Assembly (NCBI RefSeq): GCF_000472905.1
Contig: NZ_AXAR01000013.1
Span: forward strand, 253-64,252
Reading direction: 5' to 3'
Length of the DNA: 64,000 nt
Source of the DNA: Alicyclobacillus pomorum DSM 14955
GTDB lineage: Bacteria > Bacillota > Bacilli > Alicyclobacillales > Alicyclobacillaceae
Shown here: in pieces, positions 1 through 9,690 of the stretch
Layout of the letters: each line of letters opens with the position of its first letter
How positions within the stretch are numbered: position 1 is the stretch's first letter
The notes under the pieces: model-generated
Told to the model about the DNA's origin: nothing
Database searches by the model: none
Seen by the model: only the letters and a program-made list of their open reading frames with translations
Program-made: the position numbers and the translations under genes

Positions 1-125
1 CACGAATCTCTCTTGGAGATCCACCGGAAATTGTTTCCGGCATGGTCGCTGTCGACTTCAGAAACGCTGATGTGACGCGGTTTGTTGCTTCATTTTTCAT
101 CACCGCCGCAGCGGCGACGTCGAAT

Positions 126-154
126 AATATATCACGGTTCATTCACGAGATCAA
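126..154 (-). promoter_or_regulatory. Sigma A promoter, probably of an rRNA operon
   Basis: On the minus strand a TTGATC -35 (149-154) and a TATATT -10 (126-131) are separated by exactly 17 bp. Transcription would start near 119 and run off the left edge. No protein-coding frame with a ribosome binding site follows in the 118 bases left. In B. subtilis an rRNA operon follows lysS, so an rRNA leader is the likeliest transcript. The promoter elements are seen; the rRNA assignment is inference. Confidence 0.55.
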
Positions 155-160
155 CCCTTT

Positions 161-200
161 TTGTAAAGGAATGTTTCAATTTTGTAAATGAATGTTTCAA
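161..200 (-). repeat. Two 19-bp direct repeats upstream of the edge promoter, possible UP elements
   Basis: TTGTAAAGGAATGTTTCAA (161-179) and TTGTAAATGAATGTTTCAA (182-200) differ at one base and are spaced 21 bp, two helical turns. They sit just upstream of the -35 at 149-154 on the minus strand and are A/T rich, as expected of UP elements of strong rRNA promoters. An activator site is the alternative. Confidence 0.5.
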
Positions 201-277
201 GCGACTTTCGTTCAAGGCGCAGCGGCGAAGAATCGGGGTAAATGAGGGAACGCGAAGGCCAGTCCTGCAAAGAACAA

Positions 278-321
278 ACATCCCGGGTTGTCGCAGTTTC
301 CACTGAAACAACCCGGGATGT
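278..321 (-). terminator. Rho-independent terminator after lysS
   Basis: Perfect 14-bp inverted repeat ACATCCCGGGTTGT (278-291) and its complement (308-321), with extra pairing in the loop. On the minus strand the stem is followed by a T-rich stretch (TTTGTTCTTT). It lies 20 bp past the lysS stop and closes the greA-lysS transcript. Confidence 0.8.
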
Positions 322-340
322 GAAGACTGAATTGAGTCGG

Positions 341-1828
<1,488 letters not shown>

Positions 1829-1919
1829 TCACCTCTCCAATTCAAACGGACGAGGAACGTTTCCTCGTCCGAATCCTTTCTCATTCAGAAACCCTTTTCA
1901 TGCCAGTAACAGCAGCAAA

Positions 1920-2396
1920 CTACCGTTTGATCTCCAGGATCTGAAAACGAATCGTGCCTGCGGGCACAGCGACATCCACCATCGAACCGATGGCCTTACC
2001 GAGCAGCGCACGTCCAACTGGGGATTCGTTCGAAATCTTATTGCTCGCCGGATCTGCCTCTGCGGAGCCGACAATAGTGTACTCTACCTCTTCGTCAAAT
2101 TCTACATCTTTCAGCAAAACGGTCGATCCAATGCTGACCACATCCGTATTGACGTCGTCTTCATGGATGATGCGGGCGTTCCGGAGCATTTTTTCGAGGG
2201 TCATAATACGCCCCTCTACGAACGCCTGTTCGTTTTTGGCGTCTTCGTATTCTGAGTTTTCGCTAATATCTCCGTAGCTGATGGCCAATTTTATACGTTC
2301 CGCGACTTCGCGTCTTTTCACACTCTTCAGATGTTCCAGTTCGTCCTCGAGCTTTTGTAAACCCTCGGGCGTCAGCAGAACTTCCTTTTCGGTCAT
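1920..2396 (-). CDS. greA: Transcription elongation factor GreA
   Basis: Binds the RNA polymerase secondary channel and stimulates cleavage of backtracked transcripts. The 158-residue protein has the N-terminal coiled coil (about 1-75, with the acidic tip residues in [16 protein letters not shown]) and the C-terminal FKBP-like domain (about 80-158). AAAGGAGAG lies 7 bp before the ATG. It is first in the greA-lysS transcription unit, driven by a full-consensus sigma A promoter at 2551-2579 and separated from it by a leader of about 150 nt with a hairpin. Confidence 0.96.
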   Translation of the reverse strand: MTEKEVLLTPEGLQKLEDELEHLKSVKRREVAERIKLAISYGDISENSEYEDAKNEQAFVEGRIMTLEKMLRNARIIHEDDVNTDVVSIGSTVLLKDVEFDEEVEYTIVGSAEADPASNKISNESPVGRALLGKAIGSMVDVAVPAGTIRFQILEIKR

Positions 2397-2487
2397 TTTG
2401 GTCTCTCCTTTACTGTCCGCAACTCGTACCTCAACATATGCTATGGGTCTATTTCCGTATTCGTATTCGTGTGCAGATTGTAGAAAA

Positions 2488-2517
2488 CACTGCCAGTACA
2501 GTATGTACTAAGCAGTG
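2488..2517 (-). other. Hairpin in the greA leader
   Basis: CACTGC (2488-2493) pairs with GCAGTG (2512-2517) and, inside, AGTAC (2495-2499) with GTACT (2505-2509). It lies about 30 nt into the predicted greA transcript. It has no T tract on the minus strand, so it looks like a leader structure rather than a terminator. Confidence 0.4.
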
Positions 2518-2550
2518 CGCTTCAACCCGGAAAAGTTGCGTCTATGCGCA

Positions 2551-2579
2551 ATTATAGAGAGCCCCTTTCGGAATGTCAA
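2551..2579 (-). promoter_or_regulatory. Consensus sigma A promoter of greA-lysS
   Basis: Minus strand TTGACA (2574-2579), 17-bp spacer, TATAAT (2551-2556): a full match to the sigma A consensus. Start expected near 2544, giving a 5' leader of about 150 nt to greA. Confidence 0.85.
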
Positions 2580-2607
2580 CGCATACCAAACGTTCGCCCA
2601 GACTACA

Positions 2608-2850
2608 CTAAAAGGACGGCTGCGAGTCATTGTCAAGCGGTTGGGGACTCGCGTCACCGAGCAGTTCTGCCGTGGACACATTCAAAACTTCGGCCAACTG
2701 GTCCAGGATTGGCTTCGTCGGATACCGAGTGCCGCGTTCTAAACCGCCGATGATGGCCACACTCACACCAATCTTCTCTGCTAGCTCCGTCTGCGTCCAA
2801 TGTTTCAACTTACGGTATGCGCGCAAACGTCTACCGAAGATGTCCGACAC
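2608..2850 (-). CDS. Small XRE-family DNA-binding protein (YazB-like)
   Basis: An 80-residue protein that is almost only a helix-turn-helix: RRLRAYRKLKHWTQTELAEK is followed by the recognition helix and a conserved ERGTRYPTKPILDQLAEVLN segment. The GTG at 2850 is chosen because GGGGAG sits 9 bp upstream; it overlaps folK by 20 bp. The frame stays open further upstream, but that part is the folK shadow. B. subtilis has the similar small regulator yazB directly after folK, so synteny supports the call. Target unknown; a folate-operon or housekeeping role is only inference. Confidence 0.8.
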   Translation of the reverse strand: MSDIFGRRLRAYRKLKHWTQTELAEKIGVSVAIIGGLERGTRYPTKPILDQLAEVLNVSTAELLGDASPQPLDNDSQPSF

Positions 2851-3337
2851 GCCGAATCTCCCCTTCGCGAGCAATCTGTTCGGCCAACGATTTGATAGAA
2901 GATCCACCGAGCCCCCTGCGATGTGGAACCAGTTCCGCCAGCGGAACCAGAACAAATGCCCTCTCCCACATCCGAGGATGCGGGACCTGCAACATACGAA
3001 GGCAAATGTACTCGTCGTCGTACAATAGAAGATCCAGGTCGAGGGTGCGCGGACCAAACCGAATGTCTCTGGTCCGCCCGTGCTCGCGTTCGATAGCAAG
3101 CAGTTGATTCAATAGTTCCAGTGGGGGCAACGTGGTTTGTAACTCTACCACCATATTGAGGAATGGGGGTTGCTCCGTGTAGCCCACCGGTTCCGTCTCG
3201 TAGACGGACGAGCATTGAATGGAACCCATCGTCCGGAGACATTCTACCGCGCTCTTGAGAAATGCTTCTCGCCTGCCCAAATTGGAACCCAAAGCGACGT
3301 AGGCAGTGTGCGTCTCAAACGTCCTCTGCTCATTCAT
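2831..3337 (-). CDS. folK: 2-amino-4-hydroxy-6-hydroxymethyldihydropteridine pyrophosphokinase
   Basis: Transfers pyrophosphate from ATP to 6-hydroxymethyldihydropterin, the step before dihydropteroate synthase. The 168-residue protein shows the family signatures ALGSNLGRRE near the N-terminus and RFGPRTLDLDLLLYD in the second half, with the metal-binding DLD. It overlaps folP by 8 bp (translational coupling) and the yazB-like gene by 20 bp. folB, which lies between folP and folK in B. subtilis, is missing. Confidence 0.95.
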   Translation of the reverse strand: MNEQRTFETHTAYVALGSNLGRREAFLKSAVECLRTMGSIQCSSVYETEPVGYTEQPPFLNMVVELQTTLPPLELLNQLLAIEREHGRTRDIRFGPRTLDLDLLLYDDEYICLRMLQVPHPRMWERAFVLVPLAELVPHRRGLGGSSIKSLAEQIAREGEIRRVGHLR

Positions 3338-4154
3338 CGGCTTGGAGAATCGCCTCGGTCATTCGGCACGCACGAACCGTGGCTCGGACGTCGTGCACGC
3401 GGATACACCGCACGCCAGCAGCAACGCCAAGTACCGCCGTTGCCAGGGAGCCTTCCAGCCGATCCGCTGGCGGCACGTTCAGCGTATTGCCGATGACACT
3501 CTTCCGGCTCGTTCCCAGTAGTACCGGGTAGCCCAGCGCGCAGTACTCGGAGAGACGGCGTAAAATGCTGAGATTTTGGTGGTACGTCTTGCCGAACCCA
3601 ATGCCCGGATCTATCCACAGCAATGCCTTGTCGATGCCGGCAGCAAGACACCGTTCAATCCCAGCCCGCGTCTCATGGACGAGTGCGTCAAAGGCGTTTT
3701 CTTGCACTGGATGTTCTCGATTGTGCATCCATATGTACCCACATTTCGCTTGGGCAACGACGTTGAGCATGTCGGCGTCGGCCAAACCGCCCCAGATGTC
3801 GTTGATGATGTCGATGCCCAACTCGATAGCGCGCGCCGCGACGGATGATTTGTAGGTGTCGACAGAAATCGGGACAGGGCTGTTTTGGCACAGTTCACGA
3901 AGTACAGGCTCCAGGCGGCGCCACTCGTCTTCGGCGGATACGTACTCGGCACCTGGCCTCGTACTCTCGGCCCCGATGTCGAGGATGTCCGCGCCTTCTT
4001 CAACGAGGCGGTACGCTTGTTCAATCGCAGCCTTGGGATCCAGAAACTTGCCTCCGTCGGAAAAGGAATCGGGCGTCACGTTGACAATCCCCATGATTAG
4101 GGTACCTGATGTTTTCAAAGCCTGTCGCGGTGTTTCGGTCAATGCAGTTGGCAT
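3330..4154 (-). CDS. folP: Dihydropteroate synthase
   Basis: Condenses 6-hydroxymethyldihydropterin pyrophosphate with p-aminobenzoate; the target of sulfonamides. The 274-residue TIM-barrel protein has both signature motifs: MGIVNVTPDSFSDGG (about residue 21) and DIGAESTRPG, then WIDPGIGFGKT and LGTSRKS with the pterin/phosphate-binding residues. The ATG follows GGGGGTGAAAGG. Only folP-folK-yazB remain of the B. subtilis folate operon: pabA, pabB, pabC and folB are not here. Confidence 0.96.
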   Translation of the reverse strand: MPTALTETPRQALKTSGTLIMGIVNVTPDSFSDGGKFLDPKAAIEQAYRLVEEGADILDIGAESTRPGAEYVSAEDEWRRLEPVLRELCQNSPVPISVDTYKSSVAARAIELGIDIINDIWGGLADADMLNVVAQAKCGYIWMHNREHPVQENAFDALVHETRAGIERCLAAGIDKALLWIDPGIGFGKTYHQNLSILRRLSEYCALGYPVLLGTSRKSVIGNTLNVPPADRLEGSLATAVLGVAAGVRCIRVHDVRATVRACRMTEAILQADE

Positions 4155-4172
4155 CCTTTCACCCCCAGCCAG

Positions 4173-5042
4173 TCAGTTGTCTAATATGGACTGCAGTTCT
4201 GCCTTGTCAAAATGATATCGCTCATTGCAGAAGTGGCACACCACTTCCGCTTCGCCTTGTTCTTCCAGAAGAGATTGAATCTCCGCGTCACCGAGGCTCT
4301 TTAACAGAACCTTCATCCTGTCCTTCGAACAGCCGCAGTGAAACTGGATGTTGCGCTCCTCCAAGACCGCCGCGCCAGGCAACACCATGTCCAACAGGTC
4401 TTTCGCTGTGGCACCCGTGCGAAGAATCTCTGTAACACTTTTCATCTGTCCTACCCGTTGTTCCAACGCTTCAATATCTGCTTCAGTATGACCTGGGAGC
4501 AATTGCACGATAAACCCGCCTGACACAATCACACTGTTGTCAGTATCCACAAGTACACCCGCGCCGACGGACGATGGCGTTTGCTCGGAAATGGCGAAGT
4601 AATAGGTAAAGTCGTCGCCGATTTCTCCGGTTTGCAGCTCCGCACTCCCTCGATAGACATCTTTCAGCCCGAGATCGCGCATCACGTACAACATGCCTGA
4701 CCCGACGGCGCCGCCGACATCAAGTTTTCCCTGCGCGTTCGCTGGCAGGTGTACATGGGGGTTCTGGACATACCCGCGCACGTGACCTTCCGAGTCAGCA
4801 TCCACCAGAATGGAACCTAGCGGCCCGTCCCCTTTCACCTGCACCGTCAGTCGCTCTCGCCCCTTCAGCATGAGGCCCATCATGGCGGCAACGGACGCTG
4901 TACGTCCGAGCGCTGCGGTTGCGACGGGCCAGGTTCCGTGTCTCCGCTGCAGCTCGTTGGTCAACTGTGTGGTAGTACAGGTCAATGCACGAACATGTCC
5001 GTTTTCAGAAATCGCTCGAATGGCAACATCTATTGGTGTCAA
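4173..5042 (-). CDS. hslO: Redox-regulated chaperone Hsp33
   Basis: Holdase activated by oxidative unfolding in the cytoplasm. The C-terminal zinc centre is complete: CGC (CXC) and CHFC (CXXC) about 30 residues apart. The frame extends to an ATG at 5072, but a TTG at 5042 has AAGGAGG 9 bp upstream and gives 289 residues, the family's normal size, so TTG is preferred. It follows coaX closely on the same strand, the same order as in B. subtilis. Confidence 0.94.
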   Translation of the reverse strand: MTPIDVAIRAISENGHVRALTCTTTQLTNELQRRHGTWPVATAALGRTASVAAMMGLMLKGRERLTVQVKGDGPLGSILVDADSEGHVRGYVQNPHVHLPANAQGKLDVGGAVGSGMLYVMRDLGLKDVYRGSAELQTGEIGDDFTYYFAISEQTPSSVGAGVLVDTDNSVIVSGGFIVQLLPGHTEADIEALEQRVGQMKSVTEILRTGATAKDLLDMVLPGAAVLEERNIQFHCGCSKDRMKVLLKSLGDAEIQSLLEEQGEAEVVCHFCNERYHFDKAELQSILDN

Positions 5043-5073
5043 GCGGGTTTCCTCCTTGCAAGTCGGTATCATA

Positions 5074-5844
5074 TCAGCGGTTGAGGTCCCACAAAATACG
5101 TAAACCTTCCAGCGTGAGATGTGGTACTACATCGGTGATGACGCTGCTGTGCGGGCTAATGAGCCGCGCGTAGTGTCCGGTGGCGACCACGCGGTACGGG
5201 GCCGGGACCTCCTGGCAGATGCGTTCCACAAGGTGATCAATGAGTCCAGCGAATCCGTACACGATGCCCGACTGCATACTGGACACTGTGTTTTTACCTA
5301 TGACATTCCGCGGTGCGGCAAGGTCAATACTAGGGAGTTTCGCCGTCTGTTGAAACAGCGCATTCGCAGAAGACTTCACTCCGGGTGCGATGACGCCCCC
5401 AATATAGTGCCCTTCCTGGTTGACCACTGTAAATGTCGTCGCCGTCCGCACGTCCACAACGATGACGGGACAACCGAAGCGGTGGACCGCAGCCACAGCA
5501 TTGGCTACCCGATCCGCTCCGACATCCCGGGGATTTTCGTATTTTACGAGAAGTCCCGTTTTGATGCCTGGGCCCACGATTAACGGTGCACAGCGGAAGT
5601 AGAGCTTGCACATGTCTTCTATCACGGACACCATCGGAGGCACGACGGAACTCACCACGACACCGTTCACACGTTCGGATTTCAATCCCTGATCCTGAAA
5701 CAACGTCTTTATCAGAATGCCCATTTCGTCGGCAGTTCGGTCTTTGGCGGTGGTCACTCGCCAGTGATGCGCGAGACGTTCCCCCTGAAACACGCCGACG
5801 GCCGTGTTGGTGTTCCCGACGTCCATCACGAGGATATTGTCCAC
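5074..5844 (-). CDS. coaX: Type III pantothenate kinase
   Basis: First step of coenzyme A synthesis, pantothenate to 4'-phosphopantothenate, using the ASKHA fold. Motifs are the N-terminal P-loop-like DVGNTNTAVGVF, the GADRVANAVAA segment and DVRTATTFTV. The GTG at 5844 (256 residues) is preferred because AGGTG lies 9 bp upstream; another GTG at 5856 has no well-placed Shine-Dalgarno. It precedes hslO in the same direction. Confidence 0.94.
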   Translation of the reverse strand: MDNILVMDVGNTNTAVGVFQGERLAHHWRVTTAKDRTADEMGILIKTLFQDQGLKSERVNGVVVSSVVPPMVSVIEDMCKLYFRCAPLIVGPGIKTGLLVKYENPRDVGADRVANAVAAVHRFGCPVIVVDVRTATTFTVVNQEGHYIGGVIAPGVKSSANALFQQTAKLPSIDLAAPRNVIGKNTVSSMQSGIVYGFAGLIDHLVERICQEVPAPYRVVATGHYARLISPHSSVITDVVPHLTLEGLRILWDLNR

Positions 5845-5979
5845 AGGCGGAATCACCTGCCTTTGTGAGGTTGCCCGTACATGCCATCAAGAACCGGTTC
5901 CATGTTGCGAGGTTTCAACCTTATCCTTCCCTTGACCGTTTTCGGGCACACACTGTGTGCGATTGGCAAATCGCGGACT

Positions 5980-7062
5980 TTACGATTCACGCCCAACAAT
6001 TTCAATGGTCAACTCTTTCGAAAGATCCATCTCCCAAGGGACCGGCACTGGATTCCCTTCTGCATCCTCTATCACGCGGACAATCGGCCGCTGCGTCTGT
6101 TTCTGGGGCGACCGTACCACCACTGCCCGATGGCCAGTTGACAAGAGCAACGTCATTCCCACTGGGTAAATCGCGATAGTGGAGACGAAAGCTTCAATCA
6201 CCAGCGGATCAAACTGAGTCCCACCGCCCCCGAGCAGTAATTCAAACGCGTGGTGAGGTAAATACGCGTTGCGATAGACGCGGTTTGCAGTCAAGGCTTC
6301 GTAAACGTCTACCACTGCTGTAATGCGAGAGAAGTAGTGGATCCCCTCACCTAGCAACCCCTTGGGGTAGCCCGAACCGTTGATGCGCTCGTGGTGTTGA
6401 AGAGCCACCATGGCCGAGGCCGTTGACAAGTCGGGCACGGCTCGCAACAACTCGTATCCGTAACTGGTGTGGAGCTTGATATACTGAAACTCTTCGTCTG
6501 TAAGGCGCCCTGGTTTTTTCAGTATGGACTCTGGGATTTTCAGCTTGCCCACGTCGTGTAAAAGGGTACCGATACCAAGGTCAATGAGCTGCTCTTCGGT
6601 GAGTCCCATAGCAATGCCGACGCCAAGTGCGAAAAATGTCACATTTACAGAATGGTGGTACAGATCTCCACCAGATACGTAGACAGTCCCCAGATGTTCT
6701 CCCGCGCCATCCATCGCTTTCAGTTGACCAATGACGTCAGAGAGCAACGGTCTGAGTTGTCGTTTGACCCGATTCGGTTTGACGACGCGTGAATATGTGC
6801 CGTTGGCGAGCTCCCTTAGTGAACGATACGTGGCATCCAAGACGAGTTGCCGTGTCTGAGGAGAGACGACCCCTTGTGTCTGCAAGTCGTCCGTCGATGT
6901 GTCTTCAATGCAAACGGAGCCTATCCCCATGCGACGAAGGCGCTCAACCATTCGAGAACTAAGTACCATACCACGAGCCAACAGCACCCTTCCACGCTCA
7001 TCAAAGATGCTCTGCGCCAAAACTCGATTGGGTTGAATCGTCCGGAGTGATACCCAACGCAC
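5980..7062 (-). CDS. HD-GYP domain protein, putative cyclic-di-GMP phosphodiesterase
   Basis: The 360-residue protein has a conserved N-terminal region (about 1-130) and an HD-GYP domain (about 140-310) with HDVGK, the HH of LQHHERINGSGYPKG and the GYP signature complete, so it should be catalytically competent. No transmembrane segment is seen. The GTG start has TGGAGG 7 bp upstream. It sits between ftsH and coaX, an insertion relative to B. subtilis. A perfect Spo0A-box heptamer lies about 55 bp upstream. Family members hydrolyse cyclic-di-GMP; activity here is inferred from the intact motif. Confidence 0.88.
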   Translation of the reverse strand: MRWVSLRTIQPNRVLAQSIFDERGRVLLARGMVLSSRMVERLRRMGIGSVCIEDTSTDDLQTQGVVSPQTRQLVLDATYRSLRELANGTYSRVVKPNRVKRQLRPLLSDVIGQLKAMDGAGEHLGTVYVSGGDLYHHSVNVTFFALGVGIAMGLTEEQLIDLGIGTLLHDVGKLKIPESILKKPGRLTDEEFQYIKLHTSYGYELLRAVPDLSTASAMVALQHHERINGSGYPKGLLGEGIHYFSRITAVVDVYEALTANRVYRNAYLPHHAFELLLGGGGTQFDPLVIEAFVSTIAIYPVGMTLLLSTGHRAVVVRSPQKQTQRPIVRVIEDAEGNPVPVPWEMDLSKELTIEIVGRES

Positions 7063-7113
7063 AAATAAGCCTCCATTACACCGCTGCCGATGTACACTAC
7101 GTTGGGTACATGA

Positions 7114-7120
7114 TTCGACA
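7114..7120 (-). promoter_or_regulatory. Possible Spo0A box upstream of the HD-GYP gene
   Basis: Minus-strand TGTCGAA, the exact 0A-box core, inside TTTTTTGTCGAATC. It lies 52-58 bp upstream of the HD-GYP start codon and touches the T tract of the ftsH terminator. A 7-bp match can occur by chance, so this is only suggestive. Confidence 0.35.
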
Positions 7121-7148
7121 AAAAACCCTCGAGTCCTCGCTCGAGGGT
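7120..7148 (-). terminator. Terminator after ftsH
   Basis: ACCCTCGAG (7125-7133) pairs perfectly with CTCGAGGGT (7140-7148) around a 6-nt loop. On the minus strand it is followed by six T residues. It lies 22 bp past the ftsH stop. Confidence 0.85.
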
Positions 7149-7170
7149 AAAGTTTTTTCAGTTAGACCGC

Positions 7171-8979
7171 TTAGCCTTCCATGACTGCCTTAATTTCCTC
7201 TTCGACCAGTGTTTCTTTCTCAAGCAGGATGTTCGCCAAGGCGTCCAGTTTGTCCCGGTGTTCCATCAAAACCTTGCGCGTGATTTCATGACATTCTTCG
7301 ACAATGCGCTTCATCTCTTCGTCAATTTGGTACGCCACCTGGTCGCTGTAGTTTGGTTCAACGGACAAGTCTTTGCCAAGGAACACTTGGCCCGAACCCT
7401 GTCGATTCCCGAATTGCATCGGTCCAAGTTTGTCGCTCATTCCATATTCGGTGACCATCTGCCGGGCAATCTGCGTCACCTGCTGCAGGTCGTTGTGCGC
7501 ACCGGTGGAAATTTCCCCGAACACAATTTCTTCGGCTACCCGTCCACCGAGGAAGCCGCAAATTTTGTCCAGCATCTCCTGACGAGTCATGAAGTAACGC
7601 TCTTCCTTCGGAAGCATCAGATTGTATCCGCCAGCCATTCCACGCGGCACGATGGTCACCTTGTGCACGGTGTCGGCATTCGAAACGAAGTACCCAACCA
7701 CCGCGTGTCCAGACTCGTGATACGCGACAAGCTTTCGCTCGCGTTCCGACATCACACGGCTTCGCTTTTCCGGGCCAGCCATGACGCGGTCAATGGCCTC
7801 GTCGATGTCACTGTTTCGGATGGTCGATTCACCGCGCCGTGCGGCCAGCAAAGCCGCTTCATTGAGCACGTTCTCTAAATCCGCTCCCGTAAACCCTGGG
7901 GTTCGTTTGGCAATCTGGTCCAAGCGGACATCTTCATGAAAAGGCTTGTTCCGAGCATGCACTTTCAGGATTTCCTCGCGCCCTTTGACGTCCGGACGAT
8001 TGACGATGATTTGGCGGTCAATGCGGCCTGGGCGGAGCAACGCTGGATCCAGAATGTCCGGCCGGTTTGTTGCCGCGATAATGATAATTCCTTCGTTCGC
8101 GGAAAATCCGTCCATTTCTACGAGCAACTGATTTAACGTCTGTTCGCGTTCGTCGTGGCCGCCGCCGAGTCCGGCACCACGGTGACGACCCACAGCGTCA
8201 ATTTCGTCAATGAAGATGATACACGGTGCATTCTTCTTTGCCGTCTCAAACAAGTCGCGCACGCGAGATGCACCGACACCGACGAACATTTCGACAAAGT
8301 CGGAACCACTGATGCTGAAGAACGGAACCCCCGCCTCGCCAGCGACGGCGCGCGCGAGCAACGTTTTACCTGTGCCAGGGGGACCGACGAGCAAAACACC
8401 TTTCGGGATCCGCGCTCCGAGTGCGGAGAAACGCTTTGGATCCTTCAGGAATTCCACGATTTCCTCGAGTTCTGTCTTTTCTTCATCAGCGCCCGCAACG
8501 TCTCTGAATGTGACGCGCCGCTTTTCCTCTGAGTACAAGCGAGCGCGACTCTTGCCGAAGTTCATTACGCGGCTGCCGCCACCTTGCGCCTGATTGAAGA
8601 GGAAGAACATCAGGATGAAAATGAAGATAAATGGCACGACCGATTCCAGGAACTGAATCCAGATGGACGCCTTCGGCTGTGGAGCGTACGTCGCGTTCAG
8701 TTTGTTGTCCTGAAGGAAGCTTGTGATGTCGTTGTCAATAATCAGGGCCCGCGTCGTAAACTTGTTCCCATTGGTCAACGTACCGTCAATCGTGGCGGTC
8801 AAACCCTCCGGAGTGACAAGAACATCCGGTTCGACCTCATGGTTTTTCACATCGTTGACAAATTGCGTATATGTAAGGGTTGTCTTTGTGTGATCTTGTC
8901 CCGTTATATAGTTGACAACTCCAACAATCGCCAGCAATATCAGGACGTAGAAAACGATGCTACGGTAAAATCTGTTCAT
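7171..8979 (-). CDS. ftsH: ATP-dependent zinc metalloprotease FtsH
   Basis: Membrane AAA+ protease for quality control and regulated proteolysis. The 602-residue protein has an N-terminal membrane segment (about 7-23), an extracytoplasmic loop, a second membrane segment (about 107-127), the AAA module with Walker A GPPGTGKT and Walker [12 protein letters not shown], and the protease domain with HESGHA. The C-terminal tail is short compared with the B. subtilis protein. It has its own terminator and a plausible promoter at 9010-9039. Confidence 0.97.
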   Translation of the reverse strand: MNRFYRSIVFYVLILLAIVGVVNYITGQDHTKTTLTYTQFVNDVKNHEVEPDVLVTPEGLTATIDGTLTNGNKFTTRALIIDNDITSFLQDNKLNATYAPQPKASIWIQFLESVVPFIFIFILMFFLFNQAQGGGSRVMNFGKSRARLYSEEKRRVTFRDVAGADEEKTELEEIVEFLKDPKRFSALGARIPKGVLLVGPPGTGKTLLARAVAGEAGVPFFSISGSDFVEMFVGVGASRVRDLFETAKKNAPCIIFIDEIDAVGRHRGAGLGGGHDEREQTLNQLLVEMDGFSANEGIIIIAATNRPDILDPALLRPGRIDRQIIVNRPDVKGREEILKVHARNKPFHEDVRLDQIAKRTPGFTGADLENVLNEAALLAARRGESTIRNSDIDEAIDRVMAGPEKRSRVMSERERKLVAYHESGHAVVGYFVSNADTVHKVTIVPRGMAGGYNLMLPKEERYFMTRQEMLDKICGFLGGRVAEEIVFGEISTGAHNDLQQVTQIARQMVTEYGMSDKLGPMQFGNRQGSGQVFLGKDLSVEPNYSDQVAYQIDEEMKRIVEECHEITRKVLMEHRDKLDALANILLEKETLVEEEIKAVMEG

Positions 8980-9009
8980 GCCTTACCTCCTCTCGGTCAT
9001 GGCGCAATC

Positions 9010-9039
9010 ATTGTACCATAGGGCACTGACCGCGTAACA
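9010..9039 (-). promoter_or_regulatory. Possible promoter of ftsH
   Basis: Minus-strand TACAAT (9010-9015) preceded after 18 bp by TGTTAC (9034-9039). The -10 is good and the -35 weak. It lies about 35 bp upstream of the ftsH start codon. Confidence 0.4.
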
Positions 9040-9060
9040 GAAATGGCCGTGGATTCACGA

Positions 9061-9600
9061 TTACTTCACATATATCTCCGGTTTGAGGACGCCTACGTAC
9101 GGCAAGTTGCGGTACTGCTCAGCGTAATCCAAGCCATAACCAACGATGAATTCGTTCGGTACTTCAAAGCCGTGGTAATCGGGTGTAATCTCTACCTTGC
9201 GGCCTTCCGGCTTATCGAACAGCGTGACCACGCGAACGCTCGCTACGTGCCTGCGTATCAGGAGATCTTTCAAATACGCGAGGGTGAGACCTGTGTCCAC
9301 AATATCTTCAACGATGACGACATGTCGTCCTTCCACGGGCCGGTCAAGGTCCTTCATAATCCGTACCACGCCCGAAGACTTAGAAGAGTCTCCATAGCTG
9401 GAGACAGCCATAAAGTCCATTTCCATGGGCACCTCGACGTGTTTGACGAGGTCCGCCATGAACATGACGGCACCCTTCAAAACGCAGATGAACAAAGGGT
9501 TCTTACCGTCGTAGTCTACAGAAAGTTGTTTTCCCAGCTTTGCGACACAGCCTTGAATGTCTTGTTCTGAAAAGAGGATTTTTTTCAAGTGTGGATGCAT
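9061..9600 (-). CDS. hpt: Hypoxanthine phosphoribosyltransferase
   Basis: Purine salvage: converts hypoxanthine or guanine plus PRPP to IMP or GMP. The 179-residue protein carries the PRPP-binding motif [13 protein letters not shown] (about residue 94) and the C-terminal [14 protein letters not shown] segment. The order tilS-hpt-ftsH is conserved from B. subtilis. A copy of the GATTTGCAAAAT motif lies 65-76 bp upstream of its ATG. Confidence 0.95.
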   Translation of the reverse strand: MHPHLKKILFSEQDIQGCVAKLGKQLSVDYDGKNPLFICVLKGAVMFMADLVKHVEVPMEMDFMAVSSYGDSSKSSGVVRIMKDLDRPVEGRHVVIVEDIVDTGLTLAYLKDLLIRRHVASVRVVTLFDKPEGRKVEITPDYHGFEVPNEFIVGYGLDYAEQYRNLPYVGVLKPEIYVK

Positions 9601-9664
9601 AAGGGCCTCCCTGAGCCATGCTTATCTTATTCATACGTCGTCCTCGCGGATACATGTACCCAGC

Positions 9665-9676
9665 GATTTGCAAAAT
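9665..9676. repeat. Copy of the intergenic GATTTGCAAAAT motif (hpt side)
   Basis: GATTTGCAAAAT followed by CCAC on the plus strand, between the tilS stop (9691) and the hpt start (9600). Other copies are at 37359, 45755, 47315 and, inverted, 47346. See findings. Confidence 0.5.
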
Positions 9677-9690
9677 CCACAAAGAGAACG

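Noticed and set aside
5955-5975. GCGATTGGCAAATCGC, similar to the GATTTGCAAAAT motif
   Set aside because: Two or more mismatches in the core and a different palindrome centre; could be an unrelated inverted repeat.
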